Source: Serendipita indica DSM 11827
Lineage: Eukaryota > Basidiomycota > Agaricomycetes > Sebacinales > Serendipitaceae
Assembly: GCA_910890315.1 (NCBI GenBank)
Contig: CAJVGD010000002.1
Span: forward strand, 1,550,001-1,614,000
DNA: 64,000 nucleotides
Reading direction: 5' to 3'
Shown here: positions 1 to 10,328 of the stretch, piece by piece
Layout: every line of letters begins with the position of its first letter
Position numbering within the stretch: the first letter of the stretch is position 1
Translations under genes and position numbers: made by a program
The notes under the pieces: model-generated
What the model was told of the DNA's origin: nothing
The model's database searches: none
Seen by the model: the letters and a program-made list of their open reading frames with translations, nothing else

Positions 1-946
1 CTCTCGACTGTTCAAAGTGAAGTGCGGCTGTCATCTTGACAGCGAGCTGTTCGTAGTAGACGTCTACGAAACGAGTTTGGTTGGCAGCGCCTCCCCAGGC
101 CGGACCGGGACGATCAAGGACGAGGATAAAATGAAAGCTTTTCAATGATGCTTCATTCTTCGGGTCTTTCTTGTCTAGCGTTTCCCCATCGACCTCGACA
201 TCCGTCTTCGGTTTGGGGTCGCTGTACAGCTGTTCCCACTGCCACGTTCCGTCATCTCCAATACAAACTGGGTGCCCTAGGAAGAGGAGCTCTTCGAGAA
301 CAAGTTCAAAGCGCTGATTGCAAAGATTTCGGTCGAATCTAAACAGGTGTTCTGCGAGCAACTTTGTTCGGTAGCCCAATACCCATTCGAAATCTGGATC
401 ACCATGCTCTGATACCGAGTATGGGGATGAGATATTTGACGTTTTCTTGCGCGACGAGGAGCTTTGACCACCTGAACTCCTTTGGTGTGATCCGCCAGTG
501 GTACCGCTTACACCGGCTCCTGAAACTCCACCAGGTCCAATCGGACCAGCCGCGTGTGGTGCAAAGCTATTCAAGGGGTCGCTCCATTCCTGCAATCGCC
601 ATTCGTAGGCAGGACTTTGGGCAATCTCGAGTGCGTCGACGTACGAGGTACTACCCTCCTTTATATCACTGTGTGATCGTTGGTGCGACTGCTGTGGGTA
701 TGTGCGTGTCGCGTCCTGATGGCGATGAGCCTTACTGAGCGAGAACGGCTTGTCCTCTGGTTCTGCATTTGCTGCATCGGTTGGATGCGCTGCACGCCAC
801 GCATAGTCTAGTTGCCGCACAATGGGAAGTGGCCTGGCCAAGCGGGGGACGGCCTTGGGACGAGCGGGCCATCGAAAGACAAGATGCGAGCCTTTACTAG
901 AAGAGGAGACAAAGAGAATTGCCAGTAGACTGGGATCCGAAGACAT
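1..946 (-). CDS. NPR3: NPR3/NPRL3, GATOR1 (SEACIT) subunit, 5' part
   Basis: Nitrogen permease regulator 3, a subunit of the GATOR1/SEACIT complex that restrains TORC1 at the vacuole when amino acids are low. Reading from the ATG at 944-946, one uninterrupted frame of about 315 codons reaches the window edge. The N-terminus (MSSDPSLLAILFVSSSSKGS followed by HLVFRWP) is the typical longin-like opening of NPR3. Around residues 170-200 is the conserved stretch FRFDRNLCNQRFEL with LFLGHPVC. The last readable part, FILVLDRPGPAWG then a V-x-YEQLAVKMTAAL helix, is the NPRL3 core. A Ser/Gly-rich low-complexity insert lies between them. The C-terminal half is outside the window. It sits head-to-tail behind the nucleotidyltransferase gene, about 200 bp from that gene's stop codon. 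Family assignment rests on motif recall. Confidence 0.85.
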   Translation of the reverse strand, partial: MSSDPSLLAILFVSSSSKGSHLVFRWPARPKAVPRLARPLPIVRQLDYAWRAAHPTDAANAEPEDKPFSLSKAHRHQDATRTYPQQSHQRSHSDIKEGSTSYVDALEIAQSPAYEWRLQEWSDPLNSFAPHAAGPIGPGGVSGAGVSGTTGGSHQRSSGGQSSSSRKKTSNISSPYSVSEHGDPDFEWVLGYRTKLLAEHLFRFDRNLCNQRFELVLEELLFLGHPVCIGDDGTWQWEQLYSDPKPKTDVEVDGETLDKKDPKNEASLKSFHFILVLDRPGPAWGGAANQTRFVDVYYEQLAVKMTAALHFEQSR

Positions 947-1142
947 TTTCCCAGCAAGTTGGAGGCAATCCGCAAGTGGCGCGGAAAGCCAAGGAGGCGG
1001 TTGCGTTTAAGAATTGGGGAGTCAACATCACGGTGTAACAAATGTTCAGAGATTTCATGTATGTATGATCTGGATTATATGATAGCAAACATGATTCATG
1101 ATGCCGTGCAAAACATCCCAGGGAACACTGAACCAGACAAAG

Positions 1143-4100
1143 TTACTGTGAGGGGTTCGGGCTAGCCTTCGGTTTCTTGGGTCTAGAGGGGCGCTTTTCC
1201 TGGCCTTGAAGACGACTTTCTTTTGATTGGGCCTTAGGGGTGACTATGACCGCTTGATCGTCCGCTGAGTCCAACGCCTTTCTCATTGAGAGCCCGCGAG
1301 GAGAACCGGGCGGGGCCAGCGCTTTGAGAACTTTGGGGTCTACGAATGGCTCCAAGCCTTTCTTTCTCTTCTTGCCCTTTTTGTTCTCGGTCATTAGCAG
1401 ACCACCAGATAAAATATTCAAGAGATCTTTCCCTTCATCCATCATACGGACCGTGTTCTGACACTCGATGATGAACTCTTCCAGCTTGCGTTTGGAAATG
1501 TTACCAGCGCAATTCTTCAACGTGTCAGCAAGAAAGCGTCAAGGAAAGGTGATCACCTTTTCGAGAATAAATGGATCCCCGACAACAAACTGGTCGAATT
1601 TCCATTTATCGGGTTCATCAAGTCGAGTTTTTTGCTCGAAACGATGCTCTTCAAGTACTTCCTCGAGGTCTTGGTCCTCTTCTTGCATATGTTCCGCTTG
1701 CGCTGTAGCTTGTTCGAGCTCCAGCGCAGTGAGGTCATCAGTGACTGCCTAGAAGGAGATGGCTCAGTGAGTTGAAAGGAGATGAAATGACTGTACACAC
1801 CTCTACCATCTCATTATCAGCCTCTTCTGAATGGTGAGGATCCTGCGTCTCGCCATCCTCTGAAGCTTCGTCAGCGGTAGGTGTTGCCTGCTTTTTGGAT
1901 TTCTTTGTTGATTCTTTCTTCTTTTTTGTAATTCGCGGAACGATACCTCCTTCAGCGATGCGTATAGCAAAGTCGGAAAACTTGTGATCGTAGGCGAAAT
2001 ACCTATATGCGGTTAGCAGATAATACTGACAGCGCCTACGACACACATCATCCAAGCATAAAAGACTCGTCCCAAAGGGGGACTGTTGAGCGGTCGCCAC
2101 TCGTGCAGAGGCAGAGGAAACCAATCGACGTTCGTTTTCATCCTCGAGGTCTCAGAACGTCGAATCCAGAAGACGTCAGCATGGCCTCGAAGTTCTGGGC
2201 TATGGCGAATGAGGTATTTGGCGTCTTGAAGGTTTGGGAGAACTCCATGGGTCTACCCTCTGATTAGATCCGCTACATTACACTTACTTGTAACAAAAAC
2301 CTACCTGCAGGAACCCAATGACCATCAGAGTGAGGCAGTAGCTACTAAATGACGGCCCCCCGGCCCTCGGAAGTCCGGCTGGATCATTAAGTCCCCGACT
2401 TTTGGCCCATTTCTTGACAACGTAGATTAAATTGGACAGTGATGGCCAGAGAGCACAGTAGTGGGAGAGCAGCTCCGTATTATATAATCCCAGTCGGTCG
2501 TTAATGTTGATATCCACCGCCATATTGGAGCGTATGTCCCTTGCTTTGACTACAACGCAGGTTAGCTGTAGGTATAAAGACACCACGCATTGCGTACTGA
2601 TTGGGACTTTGCGCCATCTATCACTACCATCTTGTCAAAGGTGCTCTTCATTCTGTAGGAGAGTTGTCTACGCAAAGGATGAGTACTAATATTTCTCGTG
2701 TCAGTGTCATACCGAAGATTATAGATATCTAGAAATTAGTTGAGCGTTATCCAATTCCGAGCCTCAGCGCTCACCATGCAGATCCTTCTTCTTTACGTGA
2801 GGCTCAAAGCCTTTTTCTAGTCTCTTGTCCTTGAAATGCATAAGACGAAGTCATGAAAAGTACGGAGGGCGCACGAGAATTACGATATCAAGGTCGCTGC
2901 CACTGTCACTGACGCCATATCGACTACTGCCAAAGAGAACCGGCTGAAACCTGTCTCCGTAGTGCCTCTGAACAATTTTGCTGAGGTGGTTGAGCGTCTG
3001 CTGTCGTCTTCGAAGGACGTCCGGGTTTGGTCGGGTACTCTATGACCCAAAATGAGCGACTAAGAGAGAAGAAGATAGCGTACGCACTTGATAGAGTTGC
3101 TGCATCTCACTTGTGAGATAATCTCCATAATCCTTGACACTCTCAGAGGAGTAGCCTCGCGTCGACAAGGTTGTTGGGTCGTGCAGCAATGGCCGTGTCA
3201 GCCTTCTCGCCAGTCCAAATGGAATTCCATTAACCAGTCTCCTGTGAGCAACACGACACGACCTTCGCATTTCGGCATATTGAAATGGGGTCACGAGGGT
3301 TGCCAGATTCTAGCCGACGATAACTGATAAATACGGGCTAGATGCGCCTAGACAGATACGTACGTTTAAGGGGTTCGTAGGATCAGATACGACGAGGGTT
3401 GAGTGATACACATCCCATGGACGGGGATTGAGAGCAGGTTGGGTATCGAGGTTCCGCGGATCTGGTTGTTGTTTGGTTGAATTGATGATATCCTGATCCC
3501 ATCGTATTTCATCCCACCATCTACAGCGAATTAGTTAGTTATAAGGGCTGTCTTGACAGGGAAGGGAGAGGTTTGGTACTTGTTATAGCATACCGGCTAG
3601 TTAGTACTCACCGAATCAGTTGCAATAGATCATAGGTCACGCAATGTGCTTCCCGGTTTGGGTGCATATCCGAAGAGGAGGTTGCGTAGCTGAATTTGAT
3701 CGGTCCATTGATCGAAGATGACGCAAAAGGGCTTCCATTCGGGTAGATAATATCAGACGGGTGAGAGAAGAAGGAATTATGAGCCTCCTGATCCGGGTTC
3801 TCCGGCGCACTGATGGAACGGGGGACGGTGATTGTGGGCGATGCCCCCTTGTACGCTTGTCGATAATACGCCATTGCAATGTGCACCAGAACAGTGGTAG
3901 TTAATGGAGGAAGATGTGTATGGCAACCTGTGGCGACTATGAAGAACAAGAGGGCCAGCACGTGTCTCATAGACGGATGTTGCTGAAGACACTCCTGGGC
4001 AAGACTGATTCGCGCACTGTGTAAAGGATTCGGTGGGAGCAGAACAAACTCTAGCTTGTAGCTGATGACAATGGGTTCAGGGAGGGCGAAGGGTCTTCGA

Positions 4101-4734
4101 GCAGACTCTGGCGAAATCCAACGAGGCGGCGTGTAGAGTTCAGCAGGTATCCCAGCTTCTTTCAGAGCTGCTTCGATTTCGCTGAGAGGACGATCAGCTA
4201 CAGAGCTAGCGATGTCGACAACTCTCACGTTGGATCATACAGTTTATCAGTTGGGTCAGGTAGAGTCCCATTTTGCTCGTTTCGTGTATCCTAGAGCCAA
4301 TTAATATATGTAGGATGAATGTAGGTCACGTACCACCATTGCTAGCTCAAGAGGAGCGTAGAGGATTGAGATGCCCAAGCGATCCAACCCAACGTTTTGA
4401 ACGCAAACATGGGAGCCAAAGTGGGCCTGCAGCGCTCTTTCTACGACCATACATATATCCTGCCGCCGTTGTGCCACGACTGGTGGTATGGTGCTCGACT
4501 GCGAATTTCAGCAACGTTGAGACACGAGAAGCCAATACATACCTGCAGAAAAGAATGTAACTCGGTTTCAAGACCTTGTATGAATGCATTGTGCATATCT
4601 TGCTTTTCCTGCTTCGCAGCTAGTTCGCCGGCTCGTTTGGCCCTCTTTGCGCGTGCGGTTGCAGTAGCCCCAACAGCATCAGCAGCAGGAGCTTTCTGCT
4701 GCTGTGATTGATTATCTGTTAAAGGGTTGGACAT
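1143..4734 (-). CDS. Non-canonical poly(A)/poly(U) polymerase with two tandem nucleotidyltransferase/PAP-associated modules
   Basis: A Cid1/TUTase-like RNA 3'-nucleotidyltransferase split by about ten short introns. Module 1 (about 4600-3090) opens with a K/R-rich coiled region and a poorly conserved nucleotidyltransferase-like part. It then has a central helical region and the PAP-associated signature VVSDPTNPLN followed by N-L-A. No G-S or D-x-D catalytic signature is visible there. Module 2 (about 3040-1500) has the full catalytic signature GSSRYGVSDSGSDLDIVI near 2890-2940, then VDININDRLGLYNTELL, then FSSYCLTLMVIGFLQ, then GVLPNLQD, and finally VVGDPFILEK as its PAP-associated motif. A Lys-rich tail ends at the stop 1143-1145. 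The start is uncertain: I use the ATG at 4732-4734 (MSNPLTDNQ), but an upstream exon to about 5000 is possible. The splice near 4215-4330 is also uncertain. The order of an inactive-looking module followed by an active one resembles animal TUT4/TUT7. Confidence 0.8.
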
Positions 4735-4998
4735 TGCGACTCGTTTCAAAAAGGCTTCCTGCAAGTGCGATTTGATTTCGTCCTCGGAAAGGTGCGTTGT
4801 ATCGAGTAGACTCTTGAGCGAGTTTCAAGATCCTTGGAGCGAGCAGAACTCTTCTGTTCATCCAAGACGAGCCGCCTTCCCGCCAAATCCAACGTCGTGG
4901 TTGCTCACAGAGCTTGGACACTTCCTCATCAGCGCCTGACATAGCTCGAAGCAGCCGTTGAGCAACCCACAAAGATGCTTCCTCAACGAAATGCAAAC

Positions 4999-6903
4999 AT
5001 GCTCTTTGCCAACTTTAACCAGGACTTTACGTGCGCTCTTGTCCATATCACACCGAGATGACAACGATGGCTAATGGCGTTGCCGACCGTGTAGCTGCGT
5101 GTCTGTTGGAACGCGAAAGGGGTATAGCATAACAAACTGTGATCCGTTTGGGCGTGTATACACCATGAGTGCGTCGACCCGGCTTGGTGGCAGGCCAATA
5201 GGCGAGTTATGCTGACTTTGACGGTTCACATAGATGATGGTGCCCGTGGAATTGTGGAAATGTTGTTCTGTACATCGTTAATCGCCCTTGTCGGTGCTGC
5301 GGATCAACCACAATCCAGTCCGCGGAAGCTCCAGATAGTAAACACAAAGGTAAGCTCTCCTCCGCCTTTGAACTTGATATCTCACACAAACTAGAGAGGT
5401 TCTACGATCTGCGAGCTCCTATTCCCGTCATCAATCCTCGCTGTCAAGTTGAATCGGAAGACGTTGGTCATCGTCCTAGAGACGGAGATTTATATTTATG
5501 ACATCTCTAACATGAAACTATTGCATGTTATTGAGACGGCCCCAAACCCGGAGGGTGCGTGCACGACGTCCAAGTCGACGTGTACTGACGGAGTAGTTTA
5601 GCCATCTGCGCGCTCTCGCCATCATCGGAGAACTCATACCTTGCATACCCATCCACTGTCCCATCAGGCGCTCTTCCTACGGCCAGCGCCTCGTCCAGCG
5701 CCTCTACATCGACGTCGCAGACCGGCGACGTACTCATCTTCAGCACTGCGACTAAGACGGTCGCCAATGTCATACAAGCACACAAGGCTCCCATATCGTT
5801 CCTTTCCATCAATTCGACGGGCACCATGCTCGCCACTTCGTCAGACAAGGGCACGGTCATTCGTGTGTGGTCGCTGCCGGGTGCTGAGAAACTCTACCAG
5901 CTCCGACGAGGAACGCGTGAAGTGAGAATACATTCCATCACGTTCAACGCCATGTCGACGTTGCTCGCCGTCTCGTCCGCCCATGATACCGTCCACATTT
6001 TCAAACTCGGTCAGCGTGGAGCGGGAGCATCGAAACGACCTGCAACGGATACTGTGAGCTCTAATGGATCGGTAGAAAGTCGAGAAGGTCAAGCGATGGA
6101 TGGTGGCTATGAGGCATATGCGGAAAGCAGGAAGCAAGGCGGTTTAGCGTGCGTTGATGTTGATCCAGCAGATTATTCTCGCTGACAAGACCTAGTTCGT
6201 CCCTCAAACGTCGTTCTCAGCTCGTGACGAAGCAGCTTACGTCGTCTGTGGGTGGTTATCTGCCCAACGCCGTGGCAGAAATGTGGGAGCCTGCGAGGGA
6301 CTTTGCATGGCTAAAGCTACCCTCGTCTGGAACACGATGTATCGTGGCACTGAGCGGGACGATGCCACAAGTCATGGTCATCTCTTCCGAAGGATACTTT
6401 TACTCTTACAATATTGACCTAGAGAACGGGGGCGAATGCGCGCTCATGAAGCAATACAGGTAAGGATTCGCTCCCCTCTTCGTTGTCTCGAGGACAGTCT
6501 TCCCGAGATTTTCACGAGGGTCATCGTCGGGGCTGGTTGATTTGGGCAAGGGGAAGACGCTGCGCCGGGAGGCTTTTACCGTATGGTATGGCGCGCCGAG
6601 CGAACGAGCCACATTGAGGAGAGAGCGAGCGTCACGTTCAACCTACCATCCTCGCGGTCCACCGTGAACCCTGTCTGCGAGGGTCGCCTCTCGGCCTTGT
6701 GCGCGCTAGAGTCCAAGTCTGACTGGCCAGAGGCCGGGACTCGAGCGACGATGCCGCCCCCACAACCAAAGCCGTCCCGGACCTCGATTGTTCTCGAATT
6801 TCTTTTAGGTCGATTGTGTTTGGAACCTGTTCATTTAATGGCTGACTGACCCGTTTGACGTAGCTTGCTCGACTCAGATGAGGCCGCGGGTGGGACCGAC
6901 TGA
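4999..6903 (+). CDS. ATG18: ATG18/WIPI-type PROPPIN, autophagy beta-propeller
   Basis: A seven-bladed PI3P/PI(3,5)P2-binding propeller needed for autophagy and vacuole homeostasis. Hand-spliced exons are 4999-5030, 5095-5168, 5234-5349, 5395-5554, 5602 to about 6148, then about 6196-6459, and 6864-6903. The start [11 protein letters not shown] joins [12 protein letters not shown] across intron 1. [12 protein letters not shown] and [14 protein letters not shown] are hallmark Atg18 segments. The phosphoinositide-binding motif reads LRRG within [12 protein letters not shown]; the family consensus is F/LRRG. A Ser/Thr-rich loop of about 30 residues and a charged insert after IFKLGQRG are typical of the disordered loops of these proteins. 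The last intron is about 404 nt, several times longer than the others here. The ATG is only about 265 bp from the start I use for the divergent nucleotidyltransferase gene. Confidence 0.92.
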
Positions 6904-7426
6904 CAAAGGCACCTTTGGCACTCCGCACGCAACTCATTGCGGACGCATTATGCCGATGGTCCCCCGTCGAGATATGCATCTCGCCTTGGATCATGTGCGG
7001 TTGACGTTTATTCACCTCTAACGGTCGATCGGGACCTGCGATGATCGATGGTTTCCAGCTTGTTACTTTGGTTCTCTCTTTCTGTCTTTCTCTAACTAAT
7101 TGCAAGTCTGGTTTGTGGATTGTTACATTTGTTTTCATTTTGGCAGTAACAACAATGCGAGTATGAGACGTTACAAGGCGTTTTCAGAGACCAAGCAGTG
7201 ATCTGAAATGATCTAGGAATGACACGTGAACAAAAAGTAAAGCGGCGTCAAAAGGTGTGGGGACGTGAATGCAAAGTGAGGTGGCGTGAAGTGAGATGGG
7301 CGTGAAAGGAAAAGAAAGGAATGTGGGGTATTAAAATGTGAACGGATCCGTAGCCAAGCTGGAACAGAGACGAGATGCTGATTGCAATTTTTTGGATGCA
7401 AAAGGGTTTGAGAGATGAGAATGTGG
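6904..7426. other. Intergenic, convergent 3' flanks
   Basis: This gap of about 520 bp lies between the stop codons of ATG18 and the Ser/Arg-rich gene, which converge here. It holds pyrimidine- and AT-rich stretches as expected for 3' UTRs (for example around 7070-7140). I see no conserved coding signal or RNA gene. Confidence 0.5.
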
Positions 7427-8770
7427 TTAGCCCACACGTTTGAGGAGACGTCCGTTGATGTCAATGATGTTCCCGTGCGAGTCGCCAAAGCCTTGGCCAA
7501 CCGGGGGGTAGTGTTTGAAGCGGGACGAGTACTGACGGTCGAGCGGTTGGCAAATGACAGTGTTCTTGTCAATCAGCTCGTCGCCGCGTTGATTGAACCA
7601 GCCTTTGAGCGGTGGTGCATCACTTTCGACGTCAATCCCACGCGAAGACTGGAGCTGGTGCGAGTACCGCGTTGGGTGGCCGGAAGAGTGCGTACTCGAG
7701 GGATGGTGAACGTGTGCAGCCGTCGTTGCGCTACGTCGGAGCATTTGTGGCTGCGCATCCGTTGCGTACCCACTGGCATGGACGTGATAGTCTGAACGCC
7801 CACGACTTGGACGTGGTGGACCGTCGACGTATCTGAGGCTGGTGGCGTTGTAGCGAGTGTTATCCTGAACGTCTGGATCGAGGTCCCTGTTCCTTCTTTG
7901 TTGTCTCTCCAGAGCGCGCTGTTGCTGGAGTTGATTGGGGTCTACTGGGTGTCCATCAAACGAGCGCGAACGTTCGCGACGGACGGTGCGGTACGGATCG
8001 TCGAGGTCGCGGAGACGCAAGTCCTTTTCCATCCTCCTCGCAAGCTCAGCCTCTTCATCCCTCTGCATAATCTGGGCATCTCGCTCCCGATGGCGCTTTT
8101 CGGATGCTGGGTAGAGGGCATCGCGTTCGCGCGATTTGGATTTTGATCGAGAGCGAATAAAGCTGAGGAAGCCGCCGCTCTTTGTGGATGATTGAGAACT
8201 CGAGTGATACGACTCGTGACTACTGGGAGCCCCCGTGGGCGCATCCACTGGAGGGTACCCAGCCAATGGGACGCCCGCCGACGACAGGAGAATTTTCTCG
8301 CGGGCAGTGTTGGATCGGGGGCGGCCGCGGTGTGAGTCGAGGTGGAGACTCTGCAAGTGCGAGGGAGAAGAAGAAGGGTCGTAGCCTGCTGGGTAGACGA
8401 CCTGGCGCTGAGGGCCAAAGTAGTGCGAAGGGCCGTGGGGAACAGTGACGGTGCTCATAGGATTTGCGGAAACGTAGTATACGCCGTGTTGAGTGGTTGC
8501 AGTGGGGTAGAGATATGAAGAGCCGTTTGATGAGCCAGAAGAGATTGATGAGGACGAGCCAGCGCGCGAATGATGACTTCTGCGTGAGCTGGCAGACGAC
8601 GAGGATTCGCGTACAATGGGAATTCCGTCAGAGGTTGTAGACAAGTAGCTGTAGGGCCCTCTTGAGCTTGCGCGAGAATTTGGGCGGGAGGAAGAAGCGT
8701 AGGAAGAGTTGGACGTGTCTGGTTGGTACGAGGTGCTTTTAGATCTGGAACGCAGACTGAGTAGGCCCAT
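7427..8770 (-). CDS. Ser/Arg-rich low-complexity protein, unknown function
   Basis: One unbroken frame of 447 codons from ATG 8768-8770. The N-terminus MGLLSLRSRSKSTSYQ is basic, and the first 200 residues are dominated by Ser with Arg, Tyr and Pro. Around residues 205-220 there is a second basic patch, FLSFIRSRSKSKSRERD, which nearly repeats the first. Residues about 220-300 are a charged stretch rich in E/R/D (EEAELARRMEKDLRLRDLDD), probably helical. The C-terminus (GWFNQRGDELIDKNTVICQP through to NGRLLKRVG) is less biased and is the best candidate for a folded or conserved motif. There is no signal peptide or membrane segment. A TATA-like element (CTATATAGG on the minus strand) lies at about 9027-9035, roughly 260 nt upstream of the ATG. 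I do not recognise the family. Confidence 0.75.
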   Translation of the reverse strand: MGLLSLRSRSKSTSYQPDTSNSSYASSSRPNSRASSRGPYSYLSTTSDGIPIVRESSSSASSRRSHHSRAGSSSSISSGSSNGSSYLYPTATTQHGVYYVSANPMSTVTVPHGPSHYFGPQRQVVYPAGYDPSSSPSHLQSLHLDSHRGRPRSNTAREKILLSSAGVPLAGYPPVDAPTGAPSSHESYHSSSQSSTKSGGFLSFIRSRSKSKSRERDALYPASEKRHRERDAQIMQRDEEAELARRMEKDLRLRDLDDPYRTVRRERSRSFDGHPVDPNQLQQQRALERQQRRNRDLDPDVQDNTRYNATSLRYVDGPPRPSRGRSDYHVHASGYATDAQPQMLRRSATTAAHVHHPSSTHSSGHPTRYSHQLQSSRGIDVESDAPPLKGWFNQRGDELIDKNTVICQPLDRQYSSRFKHYPPVGQGFGDSHGNIIDINGRLLKRVG

Positions 8771-9458
8771 GGCTATACGTCACAAAATCCTGTAAAAACC
8801 GGATTAGTCCTCGGGTGGGTGCCACCCCGTACAAAGTAGGACGCACCGAGGGAGCGAATGGGCGGCAATGAGGCAAAGGGGTGATCGAGGAGGTTCACAG
8901 CAATTCCAGCTTGCTGGTGATTGGTTCTGTCGTAATTCGCGGGTTCAACGGGGGGCGCCCTTGACTGAGAGGTAAGCTGGGTGCGCTACGGGGCGGCACT
9001 CCCGACTACAGCGACAACAAGGAGCCTATATAGACCCCTAAAGGCGGGGACCGCCCTCAGTGACCTCCATGGTAACTACCTATGCGGCCATTCACTCCCG
9101 TGCACCCAATATCCAGGCGCGCCTAGCTTGCGCAGTGTTCGATTCCCAGCCTGACCAGACCCAATTCCGGACGGAAGCTAATAGCCGTGCTCCCCGGGAA
9201 CCTGTGTTCACAATTGCTGCACAAACCAAGGAGCGTCATGTTGGCAGCCCATGGCGGGATCCAATTACTTATTGCAGACGGGCATTTTGCCAGCCTCCCC
9301 TCCTCACCAACGCAGGGGTAGAGCAATCAGGACCATTTCACACAAAATGCAATTACATTCACCAATCGTCGATAGCCGCTGATTGACGTCTGTCTGCAAT
9401 CCCCGAAGAAATAGATCTTCTAAGCGAGCAACCCATCGCGGTGTCTTGATCACCCAGC
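8771..9458. other. Intergenic, upstream of the Ser/Arg-rich gene
   Basis: Nearly 690 bp between the Ser/Arg-rich gene start and the NF-YB stop. It contains a TATA-like CTATATAG at about 9028-9035 that could serve the minus-strand Ser/Arg-rich gene. An open frame at 9060-9386 on the plus strand has no recognisable domain and unbiased composition, and I regard it as fortuitous. Confidence 0.5.
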
Positions 9459-10158
9459 CTAAGACATTGACGTGTCCCCTTGCTCGTCTTCTTGAGGCTC
9501 AGCATCGATTCCGTTTGCTGCTGACGGCTGGGGACGGTGATCGTTAGGCAAACAATCTTGTGCGCAGAGAGAGACCGCGACTCACCGCCCGCATCTTGGC
9601 CAGATGGATCTTGAGCGGCTCGACATACTGTTCAAGCCCGAGCAACATCATTGCATACAGTACATCCTCGCCCCCAATAGTCTTTCGCTTCTCGTCGTGA
9701 CACTTTTCCGCCGCTTCGGATGTGATAAAGCTGATAAACTCGGAAATACATTCTTGAACAGCCTCCTTGGCCTCTTTTGAAATCTTGGACGTCATTGGCA
9801 CACTATTCTTCATTATGCGCGCAATGTTGGCAATCTGTACAGTCGTCAGTCACGCGTGATAGAGCGATAGGAGCGAGCCATCCGATAGGTCGTAGATGTT
9901 ATCAGTAGATAACGCGTCTAGAGCTGAACTACAACCGTGCCATGGCTGTCTCGCCCCTTCAGGGTCATTCCACACTGTACACTAGTAGAGTTGCAGCCAT
10001 TTTGCTATCAAATCCCAGCCACTCACCGGTAACACTCGGTCTTGCTCACGAAATTCGCCAATCTCCTGGTCCGTAATCGTCGGAGGAGACGACAGTTCTG
10101 GCTCTGCCGCCTTTGAATCAACCGACGCCAGCGGTGGATTGTTTGTCGACCCGCTCAT
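9459..10158 (-). CDS. HAP3: HAP3/NF-YB, CCAAT-binding factor histone-fold subunit
   Basis: Subunit B of the heterotrimeric CCAAT-binding transcription factor (HAP2/3/5, NF-Y). Three exons: 10158-10027, 9834-9586 and 9527-9459. The spliced protein is about 150 residues. It reads REQDRVLP joined exactly across intron 1 to IANIARIMK, which is the NF-YB DNA-contact and histone-fold entry. This is followed by [40 protein letters not shown] and [19 protein letters not shown], which is the complete histone fold. A short acidic tail ([11 protein letters not shown]) follows the last intron. Without that final splice the frame would run on into a basic tail ending just after 9544, so the splice decides the C-terminus. 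It is divergent from the DNA glycosylase, with 170 bp between the two ATGs. Confidence 0.95.
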
Positions 10159-10328
10159 GTTTCGTAAATGATTGTTGGTTGACGTCTTCTGTTTGCCTGT
10201 GACTCTTAGAGACCCCGTTACAGAGTCCTAGACGATGTCGGTGACAAGTCGCAGTGGCGAACGAGGTCAAGTCCAGCCTCGTCACGCCCTATAACCAGAG
10301 TCGAAGCTTTTGTCTTCCATGGGCCGCC
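10159..10328. promoter_or_regulatory. Compact divergent promoter NF-YB / DNA glycosylase
   Basis: Only 170 bp separate the ATG of NF-YB (minus) from that of the glycosylase (plus), so both core promoters and both 5' leaders must fit here. I see no clear TATA box. The two genes may share regulatory elements, but this is inferred from spacing alone. Confidence 0.5.

Noticed and set aside
9060-9386. 108-codon plus-strand open frame between two minus-strand genes
   Set aside because: No domain, no promoter, unbiased composition; likely chance.
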